DNA of 63,624 nt from Streptomyces cellostaticus (GCF_023630175.1 NZ_JALLIN010000043.1:1-63624); one strand, 5' to 3'; counted from the stretch's first letter, positions 1 to 8,679 are shown. The notes: a model not told the origin generated them from the letters alone. Translations and numbers: made by a program.

Positions 1-289
1 CGGCCCGGTCCGCCCCCGCGGCGGCCGTCCCGGCCTCGGACGGGCCGCCGGGCTCCCGCGCGCCCGCCGTCCCCCGTGCCGGCCGCCCCGGCCACGGATC
101 ACCGGTCAGGGCCTCGGCGAGCCGGTTCAGTTGCTCCCTGAGCACCGCCACGTCCGCCTCGGCCGAGCGGTGGGCGGCGAGGAGGGCGGGGTCGTCGTGG
201 GCGTCCGGCGGCAGGGGGGCGCCCGTGATCGCGGCCATCAGGGCGTCCATGCCGCCGTGCTCCCCCGTGTCCTCGTGTCCGGCGGGCAT
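1..289 (-). CDS. hypothetical protein downstream of sigma factor (partial)
   Basis: The reading frame begins at ATG 289, one base after the stop codon of the sigma gene, and runs off the left edge of the window, so only about 96 N-terminal residues are seen. It has no obvious membrane segment so far. It starts with an acidic helical stretch (MDALMAAITG, then an Ala/Glu-rich helix ending near residue 60) and turns into a low-complexity Gly/Pro/Ala/Arg region. The position, immediately behind an ECF sigma gene and likely translationally coupled to it, is typical of anti-sigma factors or sigma-associated proteins. I see no zinc-binding HxxxCxxC motif, so an anti-sigma role is only a guess. Confidence 0.6.
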   Translation of the reverse strand, partial: MPAGHEDTGEHGGMDALMAAITGAPLPPDAHDDPALLAAHRSAEADVAVLREQLNRLAEALTGDPWPGRPARGTAGAREPGGPSEAGTAAAGADRA

Positions 290-290
290 C

Positions 291-836
291 TCACACCACC
301 TCGTCCTCGTGCAGTCGCCGGCGCAGGGCCCGGACCGCCGCGTGCAGCCGGCTCTTGACCGTGCCCTCGGCAACGCCGAGTTCCTCGGCGATGCCGCGCA
401 CCGGCAGGTCGGCGAAGAAGCGCAGGATCAGGACCTGGCGCTGGGCGTCGGGCAGTTCGTCCAGGCCCCGGGCGACGGCGAGGGACAGCACGCTGGTCTC
501 CTCGCCCGACGGGTGGGCCGGCTCGCCCAGGGCAGCCAGCCGCTCCCCCAGCCGCTCCTGGCGCCGCCTGGCCCGGTGCCAGTCCATGGCGAGGTTGGAG
601 GCGACCACCGCCGCCCACGCCGACACGTCCCGTGGCGCCTCGCGCCCGCTCGCGGCCCGTTCCAGCAGCCGCAGGCGGACCTGCTGCACCCCGTCCGGCA
701 GGTCCGCCTGCGGCACCCCGCCGAGCGCGAGCACCGCCCGCACCCGGCGTTCCTGGGCCGCGTCCAGCGGGTCCCCGCCGGTGCTGTCCGCACCGGCGTA
801 CACCCCCTGGTCGCGGCGCGCCCCTCCGCGCAGCAC
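291..836 (-). CDS. ECF-type RNA polymerase sigma factor
   Basis: This is a sigma-70 family factor of 181 residues, the usual ECF size. The N-terminal half holds region 2 (LDAAQERRVRAVLALGG, then VQQVRLRLLERA and a helix ending SNLAMDWHRARRRQ). The C-terminal half holds region 4 with a helix-turn-helix (LPDAQRQVLILRFFADLPVR, then IAEELGVAEGTVKSRL). The frame is open much further upstream, but GTG 836 is preferred because GGGAGGGGG lies just upstream and the sigma homology begins there. The downstream gene starts one base after the stop, so the two are probably co-translated. The promoter it recognises cannot be read from the sequence. Confidence 0.85.
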   Translation of the reverse strand: MLRGGARRDQGVYAGADSTGGDPLDAAQERRVRAVLALGGVPQADLPDGVQQVRLRLLERAASGREAPRDVSAWAAVVASNLAMDWHRARRRQERLGERLAALGEPAHPSGEETSVLSLAVARGLDELPDAQRQVLILRFFADLPVRGIAEELGVAEGTVKSRLHAAVRALRRRLHEDEVV

Positions 837-1180
837 AGGCCACCCCCTCCCGCGTCTGCCCCTACGACGCACGAGGGGGTGGAAACGTTCGGCCGGGATC
901 CGGGGACCCGAGAGGCGTACGTCACACCGCCGTGTGGGCGGAGCGTCGGTGGGCAGGGGCGGCCACAGCACAGCTTCCGGCGCGGGACCGCCGCCGGGGA
1001 AACATCTGCAGCTCAGCGCGGTGTACGACGGAGGTCCGGAACCGGACGCCGGGTGGTCGTGTCCCTTCTTCGTGGGCGGGCACCGCAATGAAGTGGACAG
1101 GTGGACCGGGACTGGCCGCATGATGGAAAGGCCCCGGTCACGCGAAGGCAAGCAGCAACAGAGACACAGAGGGAGTCGCC
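837..1180. other. intergenic region between divergent sigma and asd genes
   Basis: This 344-base stretch separates the divergently transcribed sigma factor and asd genes. It must hold both promoters. I see no convincing coding sequence and no clear -35/-10 pair; the long frames crossing it are high-GC open frames without Shine-Dalgarno support. Confidence 0.5.
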
Positions 1181-2200
1181 GTGAGGGTCGGAATCGTCGG
1201 AGCCACCGGTCAGGTCGGCACGGTCATGCGCAGGATCCTCACGGAGCGGAACTTCCCGGTCACCGAGCTGCGCCTGTTCGCCTCGGCCCGCTCGGCCGGG
1301 ACCGTGCTGGACGGCGTGACGGTGGAGGACGCGGCGGCCGCCGACTACTCCGGCCTGGACATCGTGCTCTTCTCCGCGGGCGGCGCGACCTCCAGGGCGC
1401 TGGCCGAGAAGGTCGCCGCCCAGGGCGCCGTGGTGATCGACAACTCCTCGGCCTGGCGCCGCGACCCCGAGGTCCCGCTGGTGGTCGCCGAGGTGAACCC
1501 GCACGCCATCGCCGACCGGCCCAAGGGCATCATCGCCAACCCGAACTGCACCACGATGGCCGCGATGCCGGTCCTGAAGCCGCTGCACGAGGAGGCGGGC
1601 CTCGAGGCGCTGGTCGTCGCCACCTACCAGGCGGTGTCCGGCTCCGGCCTCGCGGGCGTGGCCGAGCTGCACGGCCAGGTGCAGAAGGTGGCCGCCGAGG
1701 CCGACAGGCTGACCCACGACGGTGCGGCGGTCGACTTCCCCGAACCGCAGGTCTACAAGCGCCCCATCGCCTTCAACGTGCTCCCGCTGGCGGGCTCCAT
1801 CGTCGACGACGGTCTCAACGAGACCGACGAGGAGCAGAAGCTGCGCAACGAGTCCCGCAAGATCCTGGAGATCCCGGCCCTGAAGGTCTCCGGCACCTGC
1901 GTGCGCGTCCCGGTCTTCTCCGGCCACTCCCTCCAGGTCAACGCCCGTTTCGCCCGGCCGCTCAGCCCGGAGCGGGCGACCGAGCTGCTCGCGGGCGCGC
2001 CGGGCGTCGCCCTCTCCGACATCCCGACCCCGCTGCAGGCGGCCGGCCAGGACCCGTCGTACGTCGGGCGCGTCCGCAGCGACGAGACGGTGGACAACGG
2101 CCTGGCGCTGTTCGTCTCCAACGACAACCTCCGCAAGGGCGCCGCGCTGAACGCGGTCCAGATCGCGGAACTGGTGGCGGCCGAGCTCTCCGAGAAGTAG
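1181..2200 (+). CDS. asd: aspartate-semialdehyde dehydrogenase
   Basis: The enzyme makes L-aspartate-4-semialdehyde from aspartyl phosphate with NADPH, the second step of the pathway to lysine/diaminopimelate, threonine and methionine. It has 339 residues, normal for the bacterial family. The NADP-binding loop GATGQVG lies at residues 7-13. The catalytic cysteine is C123 in ANPNCTTM. The acid/base histidine is H249 in VFSGHS. The start is GTG 1181 with a GAGGGAG ribosome site. The gene stands alone, followed by a strong hairpin, and has no aspartokinase gene next to it. Streptomyces commonly carry another asd beside ask, so this may be one of two copies; that is from general knowledge and is not visible here. 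Confidence 0.95.
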   Translation: MRVGIVGATGQVGTVMRRILTERNFPVTELRLFASARSAGTVLDGVTVEDAAAADYSGLDIVLFSAGGATSRALAEKVAAQGAVVIDNSSAWRRDPEVPLVVAEVNPHAIADRPKGIIANPNCTTMAAMPVLKPLHEEAGLEALVVATYQAVSGSGLAGVAELHGQVQKVAAEADRLTHDGAAVDFPEPQVYKRPIAFNVLPLAGSIVDDGLNETDEEQKLRNESRKILEIPALKVSGTCVRVPVFSGHSLQVNARFARPLSPERATELLAGAPGVALSDIPTPLQAAGQDPSYVGRVRSDETVDNGLALFVSNDNLRKGAALNAVQIAELVAAELSEK

Positions 2201-2211
2201 GCGCACCCGGT

Positions 2212-2251
2212 GCGAAAGGGGCGGTCGCGGGCGTGTGACCGCCCCTTTCGC
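2212..2251 (+). terminator. asd transcription terminator
   Basis: A perfect 15-bp stem (GCGAAAGGGGCGGTC and its complement) with a 10-base loop sits 11 bases after the asd stop codon. There is no U-tract, as is usual for Streptomyces terminators. Confidence 0.85.
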
Positions 2252-2327
2252 CTGCCCGGGCTCATCGCTTTCCGCGTGGCCGCCATGGAAGGATGGCGCA
2301 ACCCACACATAACGAGGAGATGACCGC

Positions 2328-4898
2328 GTGCCTGGCACAAACCTGACTCGCGAAGAGGCGCGGCAGAGGGCGAAGCTGCTCACCGTTGACTCGTACGAGA
2401 TCGATCTCGACCTCTCCGGCGCGCAGGAGGGCGGCACCTACCGGTCCGTGACCACGGTGCGCTTCGACGTGGCGACCAGGGGCGCCACGTCCTTCATCGA
2501 CCTGGTGGCCCCGGCCGTCCACGAGGTGACGCTGAACGGGGACGCGCTCGACCCCGCCGAGGTGTTCGCGGACTCCCGCATCGCGCTGCCCGACCTGCTC
2601 GACGGGCGCAACATCCTGCGCGTGGTCGCCGACTGCGCCTACACCAACACCGGCGAGGGCCTGCACCGCTTCGTGGACCCGGTGGACGAGCAGGCCTATC
2701 TGTACACCCAGTTCGAGGTGCCGGACGCCCGCCGGGTCTTCGCCTCGTTCGAGCAGCCCGACCTGAAGGCGACCTTCCAGTTCACCGTGAAGGCGCCGGA
2801 GGGCTGGACGGTCATCTCCAACTCGCCGACGCCGGAGCCCCAGGAGAACGTCTGGGTCTTCGAGCCGACCCCGCGCATCTCGTCGTACATCACGGCGCTG
2901 ATCGTCGGCCCGTACCACTCGGTGCACAGCGTGTACGAGCGGGACGGGCAGAGCGTGCCGCTCGGCATCTACTGCCGTCCCTCGCTGGCCGAGTTCCTCG
3001 ACTCGGACGCCATCTTCGAGGTCACCCGGCAGGGGTTCGACTGGTTCCAGGAGAAGTTCGGGCTGGCGTACCCGTTCGAGAAGTACGACCAGCTCTTCGT
3101 GCCCGAGTTCAACGCCGGTGCGATGGAGAACGCGGGCGCGGTCACCATCCGCGACCAGTACGTCTTCCGGTCCAAGGTGACCGACGCCGCGTACGAGGTG
3201 CGCGCCGAGACGATCCTGCACGAGCTGGCCCACATGTGGTTCGGCGACCTGGTCACCATGGAGTGGTGGAACGACCTGTGGCTGAACGAGTCGTTCGCCA
3301 CGTACACCTCCATCGCCTGCCAGGCCGCGGCACCCGGCTCCCGCTGGCCGCACGCGTGGACGACGTTCGCGAACTCCATGAAGACCTGGGCCTACCGGCA
3401 GGACCAGCTCCCCTCCACGCACCCGATCATGGCCGACATCCGTGACCTGGACGACGTGCTCGTCAACTTCGACGGCATCACGTACGCCAAGGGCGCCAGC
3501 GTGCTCAAGCAGCTCGTCGCGTACGTCGGCGAGGACGAGTTCTTCAAGGGCGTGCAGGCCTACTTCAAGCGGCACGCGTACGGCAACACGCGCCTGTCCG
3601 ACCTGCTGGGCGCCCTGGAGGAGACCTCCGGCCGCGATCTGAAGACCTGGTCGAAGCAGTGGCTGGAGACGGCCGGCATCAACGTGCTGCGCCCGGAGGT
3701 CGTGACGGACGCGGAGGGTGTCATCACCTCCTTCGCCGTCCGCCAGGAGGCCCCGGCGCTGCCCGCCGGCGCCCAGGGCGAGCCGGTGCTGCGCCCGCAC
3801 CGCATCGCGATCGGCCTGTACGACCTGGACGGCAGCGGCAAGCTGGTGCGCACCGACCGGATCGAGCTGGACGTCGACGGCGAGCTGACGGCCGTGCCAC
3901 AGCTCTCGGGCCGGCCCCGGCCCGCCGTCGTGCTGCTCAACGACGACGACCTGTCGTACGCGAAGGTCCGGCTGGACGAGGAGTCGCTGCGGACCGTCAC
4001 CGAGCACCTCGGCGACTTCGAGGCGTCCCTGCCGCGCGCCCTGTGCTGGGCCTCGGCCTGGGACATGACCCGCGACGCCGAGCTGGCCACCCGGGACTAC
4101 CTGTCGCTGGTGCTGTCCGGCATCGGCAAGGAGTCCGACATCGGTGTCGTGCAGTCGCTGCAGCGCCAGGTGAAGCTGGCGATCGACCTGTACGCCGACC
4201 CGGCCGCCCGTGAGGCCCTGCTGACCCGCTGGACCGACGCCACCCTGGCCCATCTGCGCTCGGCCGGACCGGGCAGCGACCACCAGCTCGCCTGGGCCCG
4301 GGCGTTCGCGGCGACGGCCCGCACGCCGGAGCAGCTCGACCTGCTGGACGCGCTGCTGGACGGCTCGCAGACCGTCGAGGGTCTGGTCGTCGACACGGAG
4401 CTGCGCTGGGCGTTCGTGGAGCGGCTCGCGGCGGTCGGCCGCTTCGACGAGGCGGAGATCGCGGCGGAGTACGAGCGGGACCGGACCGCGGCCGGTGAGC
4501 GGCACGCGGCCACCGCCCGGGCGGCCCGTCCGACGCCGGAGGCCAAGGCGGAGGCGTGGGCGTCGGTCGTCGACTCCGACAAGCTGCCGAACGCCGTGCA
4601 GGAGGCCGTGATCGGCGGCTTCGTGCAGACGGACCAGCGGGAACTGCTGGCTCCCTACGCGGAGCGGTACTTCGAGGTGCTCAAGGACGTCTGGGACGCC
4701 CGTTCGCACGAGATGGCCCAGCAGATCGCGGTCGGCCTGTACCCGGCCGTGCAGGTCTCCGAGCAGACGCTGGCCAGGACGGACGGCTGGCTGGCTTCGG
4801 CCGAGCCGGGCGCGGCCCTGCGCCGGCTGGTCTCCGAGTCCCGCTCGGGCGTCGAGCGCGCGCTGCGGGCCCAGGCGGCGGACGCGGCCAGCGCGTAA
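2328..4898 (+). CDS. pepN: aminopeptidase N (M1 family zinc metallopeptidase)
   Basis: This cytoplasmic M1 aminopeptidase removes N-terminal residues from peptides. The protein is 856 residues, as expected for actinobacterial PepN. The substrate-anchoring GAMEN motif is at residues 264-268. The zinc-binding HELAH motif is at 298-302, with the third zinc ligand E321 in LNESFATY. Residues from about 530 onward form the helical ERAP1-like C-terminal domain. The start is GTG 2328 with GAGGAG seven bases upstream; an ATG eight bases earlier is out of frame and overlaps the ribosome site. It is separated from asd by a terminator, so it has its own promoter. Confidence 0.95.
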   Translation: MPGTNLTREEARQRAKLLTVDSYEIDLDLSGAQEGGTYRSVTTVRFDVATRGATSFIDLVAPAVHEVTLNGDALDPAEVFADSRIALPDLLDGRNILRVVADCAYTNTGEGLHRFVDPVDEQAYLYTQFEVPDARRVFASFEQPDLKATFQFTVKAPEGWTVISNSPTPEPQENVWVFEPTPRISSYITALIVGPYHSVHSVYERDGQSVPLGIYCRPSLAEFLDSDAIFEVTRQGFDWFQEKFGLAYPFEKYDQLFVPEFNAGAMENAGAVTIRDQYVFRSKVTDAAYEVRAETILHELAHMWFGDLVTMEWWNDLWLNESFATYTSIACQAAAPGSRWPHAWTTFANSMKTWAYRQDQLPSTHPIMADIRDLDDVLVNFDGITYAKGASVLKQLVAYVGEDEFFKGVQAYFKRHAYGNTRLSDLLGALEETSGRDLKTWSKQWLETAGINVLRPEVVTDAEGVITSFAVRQEAPALPAGAQGEPVLRPHRIAIGLYDLDGSGKLVRTDRIELDVDGELTAVPQLSGRPRPAVVLLNDDDLSYAKVRLDEESLRTVTEHLGDFEASLPRALCWASAWDMTRDAELATRDYLSLVLSGIGKESDIGVVQSLQRQVKLAIDLYADPAAREALLTRWTDATLAHLRSAGPGSDHQLAWARAFAATARTPEQLDLLDALLDGSQTVEGLVVDTELRWAFVERLAAVGRFDEAEIAAEYERDRTAAGERHAATARAARPTPEAKAEAWASVVDSDKLPNAVQEAVIGGFVQTDQRELLAPYAERYFEVLKDVWDARSHEMAQQIAVGLYPAVQVSEQTLARTDGWLASAEPGAALRRLVSESRSGVERALRAQAADAASA

Positions 4899-4915
4899 CG
4901 CCGGTTCGCACACCA

Positions 4916-4942
4916 GGGCGCCCGGTCCCGCACCGGGCGCCC
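4916..4942 (+). terminator. pepN terminator
   Basis: An 11-bp perfect stem (GGGCGCCCGGT) with a 5-base loop starts 18 bases after the pepN stop codon, between pepN and the convergent EamA transporter gene. It could work in both directions. Confidence 0.8.
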
Positions 4943-5141
4943 TTCCCGTGCGGCCGGTCCGGGGGTGCGGCGTCCGGATGCCGCCGGTGCGCGGCGCCGC
5001 CGGCGGGCCACGCCGCACGTGTGGCGGCACGCACCGCGCGGCGCGTGCCGCCCCGGCCTCCCGCCGAGCCGCTCGCCCGGACGAGAAGGGCCCGCCCCCT
5101 GGCGCTGCTTCGGGGACTCCGGGGGCGGCGCGCTCGGAGTC

Positions 5142-6191
5142 CTACGCGCCGCCGCGCCGCCCCGCCCCGGACGGCCGCGTCCCCGGAGGCCGCCCGGTCG
5201 AGGGCCCGGCCCCCTCCGGACCGGCACTCGCGGCGGCCTCCGCCGGTCCGGAGGTGGCGCCGGTACGTGTGCGGGCGGCGCGGTACGGGTGCTCGGGGTA
5301 CGGGTGCTTCCTGTGCGCGGCACGGCGGGGCCCGTGGGCCGCTCCGCTCCCGATCTGCCCGGCCGCCGTCGCCCCGAACGCCAGGGCCATGCCGAGCACC
5401 TGCACCGCGGTGAGCGCCTGTCCCAGGACCGCCCAGCCGGTCACGGCGGCGGTCAGCGGGGAGAGCGGGCCGAGGAAGCCGGCCCGGGTGGCACCGAGCC
5501 GGCCGATGCCGCGGAACCAGAGCCAGTAGGCGACCGCCGTGTTCGCCAGCGCGAGGTAGAGGTAGCCGCCGATCGCGCGGCCGTCGAGCGCGGGCGGGGC
5601 GCCCTCGGCGAGCAGGGCGACCGGGGCGACGAGCAGTCCGCCGGCGGTGAGCTGCCAGCCGGCCAGGGCGAGCGGGCCGACACCGTCGGGCCGGCCCCAG
5701 CGCCGGGTCAGCACGGTCCCCGCGGCCATGGAGACGGTCGCCGCGACGGCCGCGAGCACGCCGACCGCGTCGAGGGCACCGGCCCCCCTGAGCACGACGA
5801 GGCTCACCCCGAGGGCGGCCACGACCCCGGCGACCAGGGTGCGGGGGGCCGGCCGCTCCCGCAGCAGCAGTGCCGAGAGGCCGATCACGAACAGCGGCCC
5901 GGCCGAGCCGACCACGGCGGCCATCCCGCCGGGCAGCCGGTACGCCGAGACGAACAGCAGCGGGAAGAAGGCGCCGATGTTCAGCGCGCCCAGCACGGCG
6001 GCCTTCGCCCACCAGATGCCGCGCGGCGGCACCCGGGTGAGGGCGAGCAGCAGCAGCCCCGCGGGCAGGGCACGGGCCAGGGCCGTGAACAGGGGGCGGT
6101 CCGGCGGCAGGAACTCGGTGGTGACGGCGTAGGTGGTACCCCAGGAAACGGGAGCGAGGGCGGTGAGCAGAGCGGTCGTGGGGCGCTTCAT
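5142..6191 (-). CDS. EamA/DMT-family transporter
   Basis: This is an inner-membrane drug/metabolite transporter of the EamA family. About ten hydrophobic helices occupy residues 5-280, in two tandem EamA repeats; the second repeat includes ANTAVAYWLWFRGIGRLGA. The last 65 residues are a hydrophilic, Arg/Gly/Pro-rich tail that is not part of the family core. ATG 6191 is preferred (MKRPTTALL, with GGAAGGG upstream) over ATG 6206, which lacks a ribosome site. The gene is divergent from a MarR regulator, with a near-perfect palindrome between them, so it is the probable MarR target. Substrate unknown. Confidence 0.88.
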   Translation of the reverse strand: MKRPTTALLTALAPVSWGTTYAVTTEFLPPDRPLFTALARALPAGLLLLALTRVPPRGIWWAKAAVLGALNIGAFFPLLFVSAYRLPGGMAAVVGSAGPLFVIGLSALLLRERPAPRTLVAGVVAALGVSLVVLRGAGALDAVGVLAAVAATVSMAAGTVLTRRWGRPDGVGPLALAGWQLTAGGLLVAPVALLAEGAPPALDGRAIGGYLYLALANTAVAYWLWFRGIGRLGATRAGFLGPLSPLTAAVTGWAVLGQALTAVQVLGMALAFGATAAGQIGSGAAHGPRRAAHRKHPYPEHPYRAARTRTGATSGPAEAAASAGPEGAGPSTGRPPGTRPSGAGRRGGA

Positions 6192-6221
6192 CGCGGACCC
6201 TTCCACGGATTTCAGTAAGTG

Positions 6222-6249
6222 GTAAGTAGCTTAGTGCTAAGCAACTTAC
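6222..6249. promoter_or_regulatory. MarR operator palindrome
   Basis: Two 13-base arms (GTAAGTAGCTTAG and CTAAGCAACTTAC) are separated by two bases and match at 12 of 13 positions. The site is AT-rich in GC-rich surroundings, is centred between the divergent EamA and MarR genes, and has the size and form of a MarR-dimer operator. A partial extra copy (GTAAGT at 6215-6220) lies beside it. Confidence 0.8.
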
Positions 6250-6300
6250 GGTCAAGCCACTTTCTTGCCGACGACCGTCCCGGATGGCGATACTCGGCGC

Positions 6301-6807
6301 ATGAACGCAGGCCGGCAGCAGCCCCACGACCCCGTCGACGCGATCATCGGCCAGTGGGCGGCCGTCCGCCCCGACCTCGACACGCGGGCGATGGAGGTCT
6401 TCGGACGGATCCACCGCCTCTCCCGCGCCATGGGCGATCTCATGGAGAAGGCCTACGAGCCCTACGGCGTCTCCGGCGGCGAGTTCGACGTGCTGGCCAC
6501 GCTGCGCCGCTCCGGCGAGCCGTTCACCCTGTCCCCGCGCCAGCTCTCGGCGACCCTGATGCTCACCACCGGCGGCATGACCGGCCGCCTCGACAAACTG
6601 GAGCGGGCCGGACTGCTGCGCCGCTCCCCCGACCCCCACGACCGCCGCGCGCTCCAGGTGACCCTGACCGAGAGGGGACGGGACGTCGTCGACCGGGCGG
6701 TCGGCGCGGGACTCGACGTCCAGACCGAGGCCCTGTCCCACCTGAACGACCAGCAGGCCGGCCAACTGGCCGATCTGCTCAGGGAGTTGCTTTCCGGCAC
6801 CCGGTAG
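6301..6807 (+). CDS. MarR-family transcriptional regulator
   Basis: The protein is a 168-residue winged helix-turn-helix regulator of the MarR type. The recognition helix lies in LSPRQLSATLMLTTGGMTGR, followed by a DPHDRRALQVTLTERG wing, both hallmark MarR segments. ATG 6301 (MNAGRQQPH) is chosen because it clears the palindromic operator and the upstream frame shows no homology. It probably represses itself and the divergent EamA transporter through the palindrome at 6222-6249. Its ligand cannot be inferred. The remnant and full copy of a MITE-like element begin 26 bases after its stop codon. Confidence 0.9.
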   Translation: MNAGRQQPHDPVDAIIGQWAAVRPDLDTRAMEVFGRIHRLSRAMGDLMEKAYEPYGVSGGEFDVLATLRRSGEPFTLSPRQLSATLMLTTGGMTGRLDKLERAGLLRRSPDPHDRRALQVTLTERGRDVVDRAVGAGLDVQTEALSHLNDQQAGQLADLLRELLSGTR

Positions 6808-6832
6808 GCGGGCGACCGGTGCGGCATCAGGG

Positions 6833-6861
6833 GCCGCGAGCCTTCCCGGTCACGGCACCAG
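6833..6861. repeat. solo right-end remnant of the MITE-like element
   Basis: The stretch GCCGCGAGCCTTCCCGGTCACGG and its continuation matches the right end of the element copy at 40108-40275, apart from a 12-base internal loss between two CCTT words. It directly abuts the left end of a full copy, so two insertions occurred at the same place. Confidence 0.7.
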
Positions 6862-7030
6862 CCAGTGCTGCGACCGGAGAGGTCCACCGGCTCGCGACGC
6901 CCGGCACGGCGTCTCGCCGCGTCGCCGCATCACCCGAGTACGTCCGGTACGCGGACGACGCTCCGCCTTGCGCTGCACCGCACCGGACGCCGCGAACCTT
7001 CCGGCAGACCCTTCCGGTCACAGCACCTAG
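6862..7030. mobile_element. MITE-like element, copy 1
   Basis: This 169-bp non-coding element is closely similar along its whole length to the 168-bp copy at 40108-40275. It has terminal inverted repeats (left CCAGTGCTGCGACCGGAGAGG, right ending CCGGTCACAGCACCTAG), a second inner inverted repeat, and a central GTAC...GTAC hairpin, so the whole strand can fold into one long imperfect stem. It encodes no transposase. This copy is more diverged than copy 2. It lies between the convergent MarR and monooxygenase genes, and its right end supplies the TAG stop codon of the monooxygenase gene. Confidence 0.85.
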
Positions 7031-8523
7031 CCGCCGACGTGTGCGGTGACGGCCGCCCCGATCTCCGCCGGACCGGCCGAGTCGGCCGCCCAGGCCACGT
7101 ACCCGTCGGGGCGCACCAGCACGGTCACGCGGCGCTCACCCGCCCAGTGCGCCACGGCCAGCCGGTCACCGCGCCCGCCCTCGTACGGCTCCGGCGTGAT
7201 CAGCACGAACCGGCCCCCGCGCAGCGCCTCGTGGAGGCGGCCGCCGCCGGCCAGGGCGACGTCCGGGACCCGGGTACCGGTGAGGCGATGGGCGCCGCGG
7301 GGCGCGGGATAGCGGAAGCCGACGCCGGTGATCCGGCCGGCGACCTCGCGGCGGGCGGGTCCGACGGCGCCGAGGAACGCGGTGAGCGCGGCCCGGGCCG
7401 CCAGCGTCCAGGGGCGCTTGGCCATGGCGAGGCGCACGATCCCGCCGCTGCTGCGCAGCACGGCCCTGCCGACCGGGTGCCGTTCGGCCTGGTAGCTGTC
7501 GAGCAGTTCGGGACCCGCGTGGCCACTGACGACCGCGGCGAGCTTCCAGCTCAGGTTGGCCGCGTCCTGGAGCCCGGTGTTCATGCCCTGACCGCCGGCG
7601 GGGGTGTGCACGTGCGCGGCGTCGCCGGCGAGGAAGACCCGGCCGGACCGGTAGGCGGGCACCTGGCGCTCGTCGCTGTGGAAGCGGGACAGCCAGCGGG
7701 CGTCGTGCATTCCGTAGTCCCGGCCGAGGGCGAGCCGGGTGATCTCCTTGACCTCGGCCAGGTCCAGCGGCTCCCCGTCGGGGACGTTGCGGCCGCGGTG
7801 CCAGCCGATCACCCGGTGGTAGCCGTCGCCGAAGGGCGCGAGGAAGGCGAACGCGTCGCCGACGGCGTTGACGGTGAGCAGGGCCGGGGGCTCCTCGGCG
7901 AGCCGGACGTCAGCGAGGACGACGGACCGGATCACCGACCTGCCGGGGAACGGCAGCCCGATCGCGTCCCGTACGGCACTGCGCATGCCGTCGGTGCCGA
8001 CGACGTAGCCGGCCCGCAGCGTCCGCGCCCGCCCGCCGGGCCCGCCGGCCGCCACGGTGACCCCGTCGGCGTCCTGGGTGAGACCGGTCACCTCGGTCTC
8101 GTACCGGAAGTCGGCGCCGGCCTCGAGCGCCCGCCGCTCCAGAACCTTCTCCACCTCGTACTGGGGCAGGACGAGGAGGTGGTTGAAGCGGGAGGGCAGG
8201 GCGGCGAGGTCGACGGTGAGCCGGCCGAACAGGCGGAGCCGGTCCAGGGGCCGCCCGACGGCCTCCAGGTCCTCGGCGAGGCCGCGGGCGTCGAGCTGTT
8301 CGAGGGTGCGGGCGTGCAGGACGAAGGCGCGGGAGAGGTTGCTGATCCCGTGGGGGCGCTTCTCCAGGACGGTGACCGGGACGCCCGCGGCCGCGAGGTC
8401 GCCGGCGAGGAGGAGTCCCGTGGGGCCGGAGCCGACGACGAGGACCCGAGGGTCGGCGGGGCTCGCGTTTGCGGTGGTACTCGCGTGTGCGGTGGTGCTC
8501 GTGCTTCCGGTGGTGCCGTTCAT
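7027..8523 (-). CDS. FAD-dependent monooxygenase (PheA/TfdB type)
   Basis: This is a 498-residue flavoprotein hydroxylase of the aromatic/polyketide hydroxylase group. The FAD-binding GxGxxG is at residues 31-36 (VVGSGPTG). The second FAD motif GRVFLAGDAAHVHTPAGGQG and the following GMNTGLQDAANLSWKL are intact. The C-terminal domain is thioredoxin-like and ends HVGG. The first 25 residues are a Ser/Thr/Ala repeat not needed for the fold. The start at ATG 8523 follows AGGAGG. The gene is divergent from a TetR gene across an array of palindromes, so it is very likely TetR-repressed and induced by a small aromatic compound. The stop codon TAG lies in the end of the adjacent MITE-like element. 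Confidence 0.9.
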   Translation of the reverse strand: MNGTTGSTSTTAHASTTANASPADPRVLVVGSGPTGLLLAGDLAAAGVPVTVLEKRPHGISNLSRAFVLHARTLEQLDARGLAEDLEAVGRPLDRLRLFGRLTVDLAALPSRFNHLLVLPQYEVEKVLERRALEAGADFRYETEVTGLTQDADGVTVAAGGPGGRARTLRAGYVVGTDGMRSAVRDAIGLPFPGRSVIRSVVLADVRLAEEPPALLTVNAVGDAFAFLAPFGDGYHRVIGWHRGRNVPDGEPLDLAEVKEITRLALGRDYGMHDARWLSRFHSDERQVPAYRSGRVFLAGDAAHVHTPAGGQGMNTGLQDAANLSWKLAAVVSGHAGPELLDSYQAERHPVGRAVLRSSGGIVRLAMAKRPWTLAARAALTAFLGAVGPARREVAGRITGVGFRYPAPRGAHRLTGTRVPDVALAGGGRLHEALRGGRFVLITPEPYEGGRGDRLAVAHWAGERRVTVLVRPDGYVAWAADSAGPAEIGAAVTAHVGG

Positions 8524-8538
8524 GAGGACCTCCTGGCG

Positions 8539-8678
8539 CCAACGCTTGTTGGCCCATACCTGTCCGGCCCGCGATCGCCGGTCAACAGTTGTTGGACAAC
8601 GCTTGTTGGCAAACGTACGGCGACCCCGCACGATTGTCAACGCTTGTTGGCAAACATGCGTGGGCCTACGCTTGTGGG
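8539..8678. promoter_or_regulatory. array of TetR operator repeats
   Basis: Five copies of a palindromic word close to CCAACGCTTGTTGG lie between the divergent genes: 8539-8552, 8582-8596 (CAACAGTTGTTG core), 8596-8610, 8637-8650, and a weaker one at 8665-8678 (CCTACGCTTGTGGG). The last one ends two bases before the TetR start codon, and the first lies within the monooxygenase leader. The arrangement indicates autorepression plus control of the monooxygenase. Confidence 0.85.
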
Positions 8679-8679
8679 C

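Noticed and set aside
355..2238. Long plus-strand frame overlapping the sigma factor and asd
   Set aside because: It is an out-of-frame shadow with Arg/Ala/Gly-rich translation and no ribosome site. Both overlapped genes are clear.
2262..5030. 922-residue minus-strand frame opposite pepN
   Set aside because: It lies wholly antisense to pepN with high Arg/Val/Gly/His content and no domain. Such frames are expected opposite high-GC genes.
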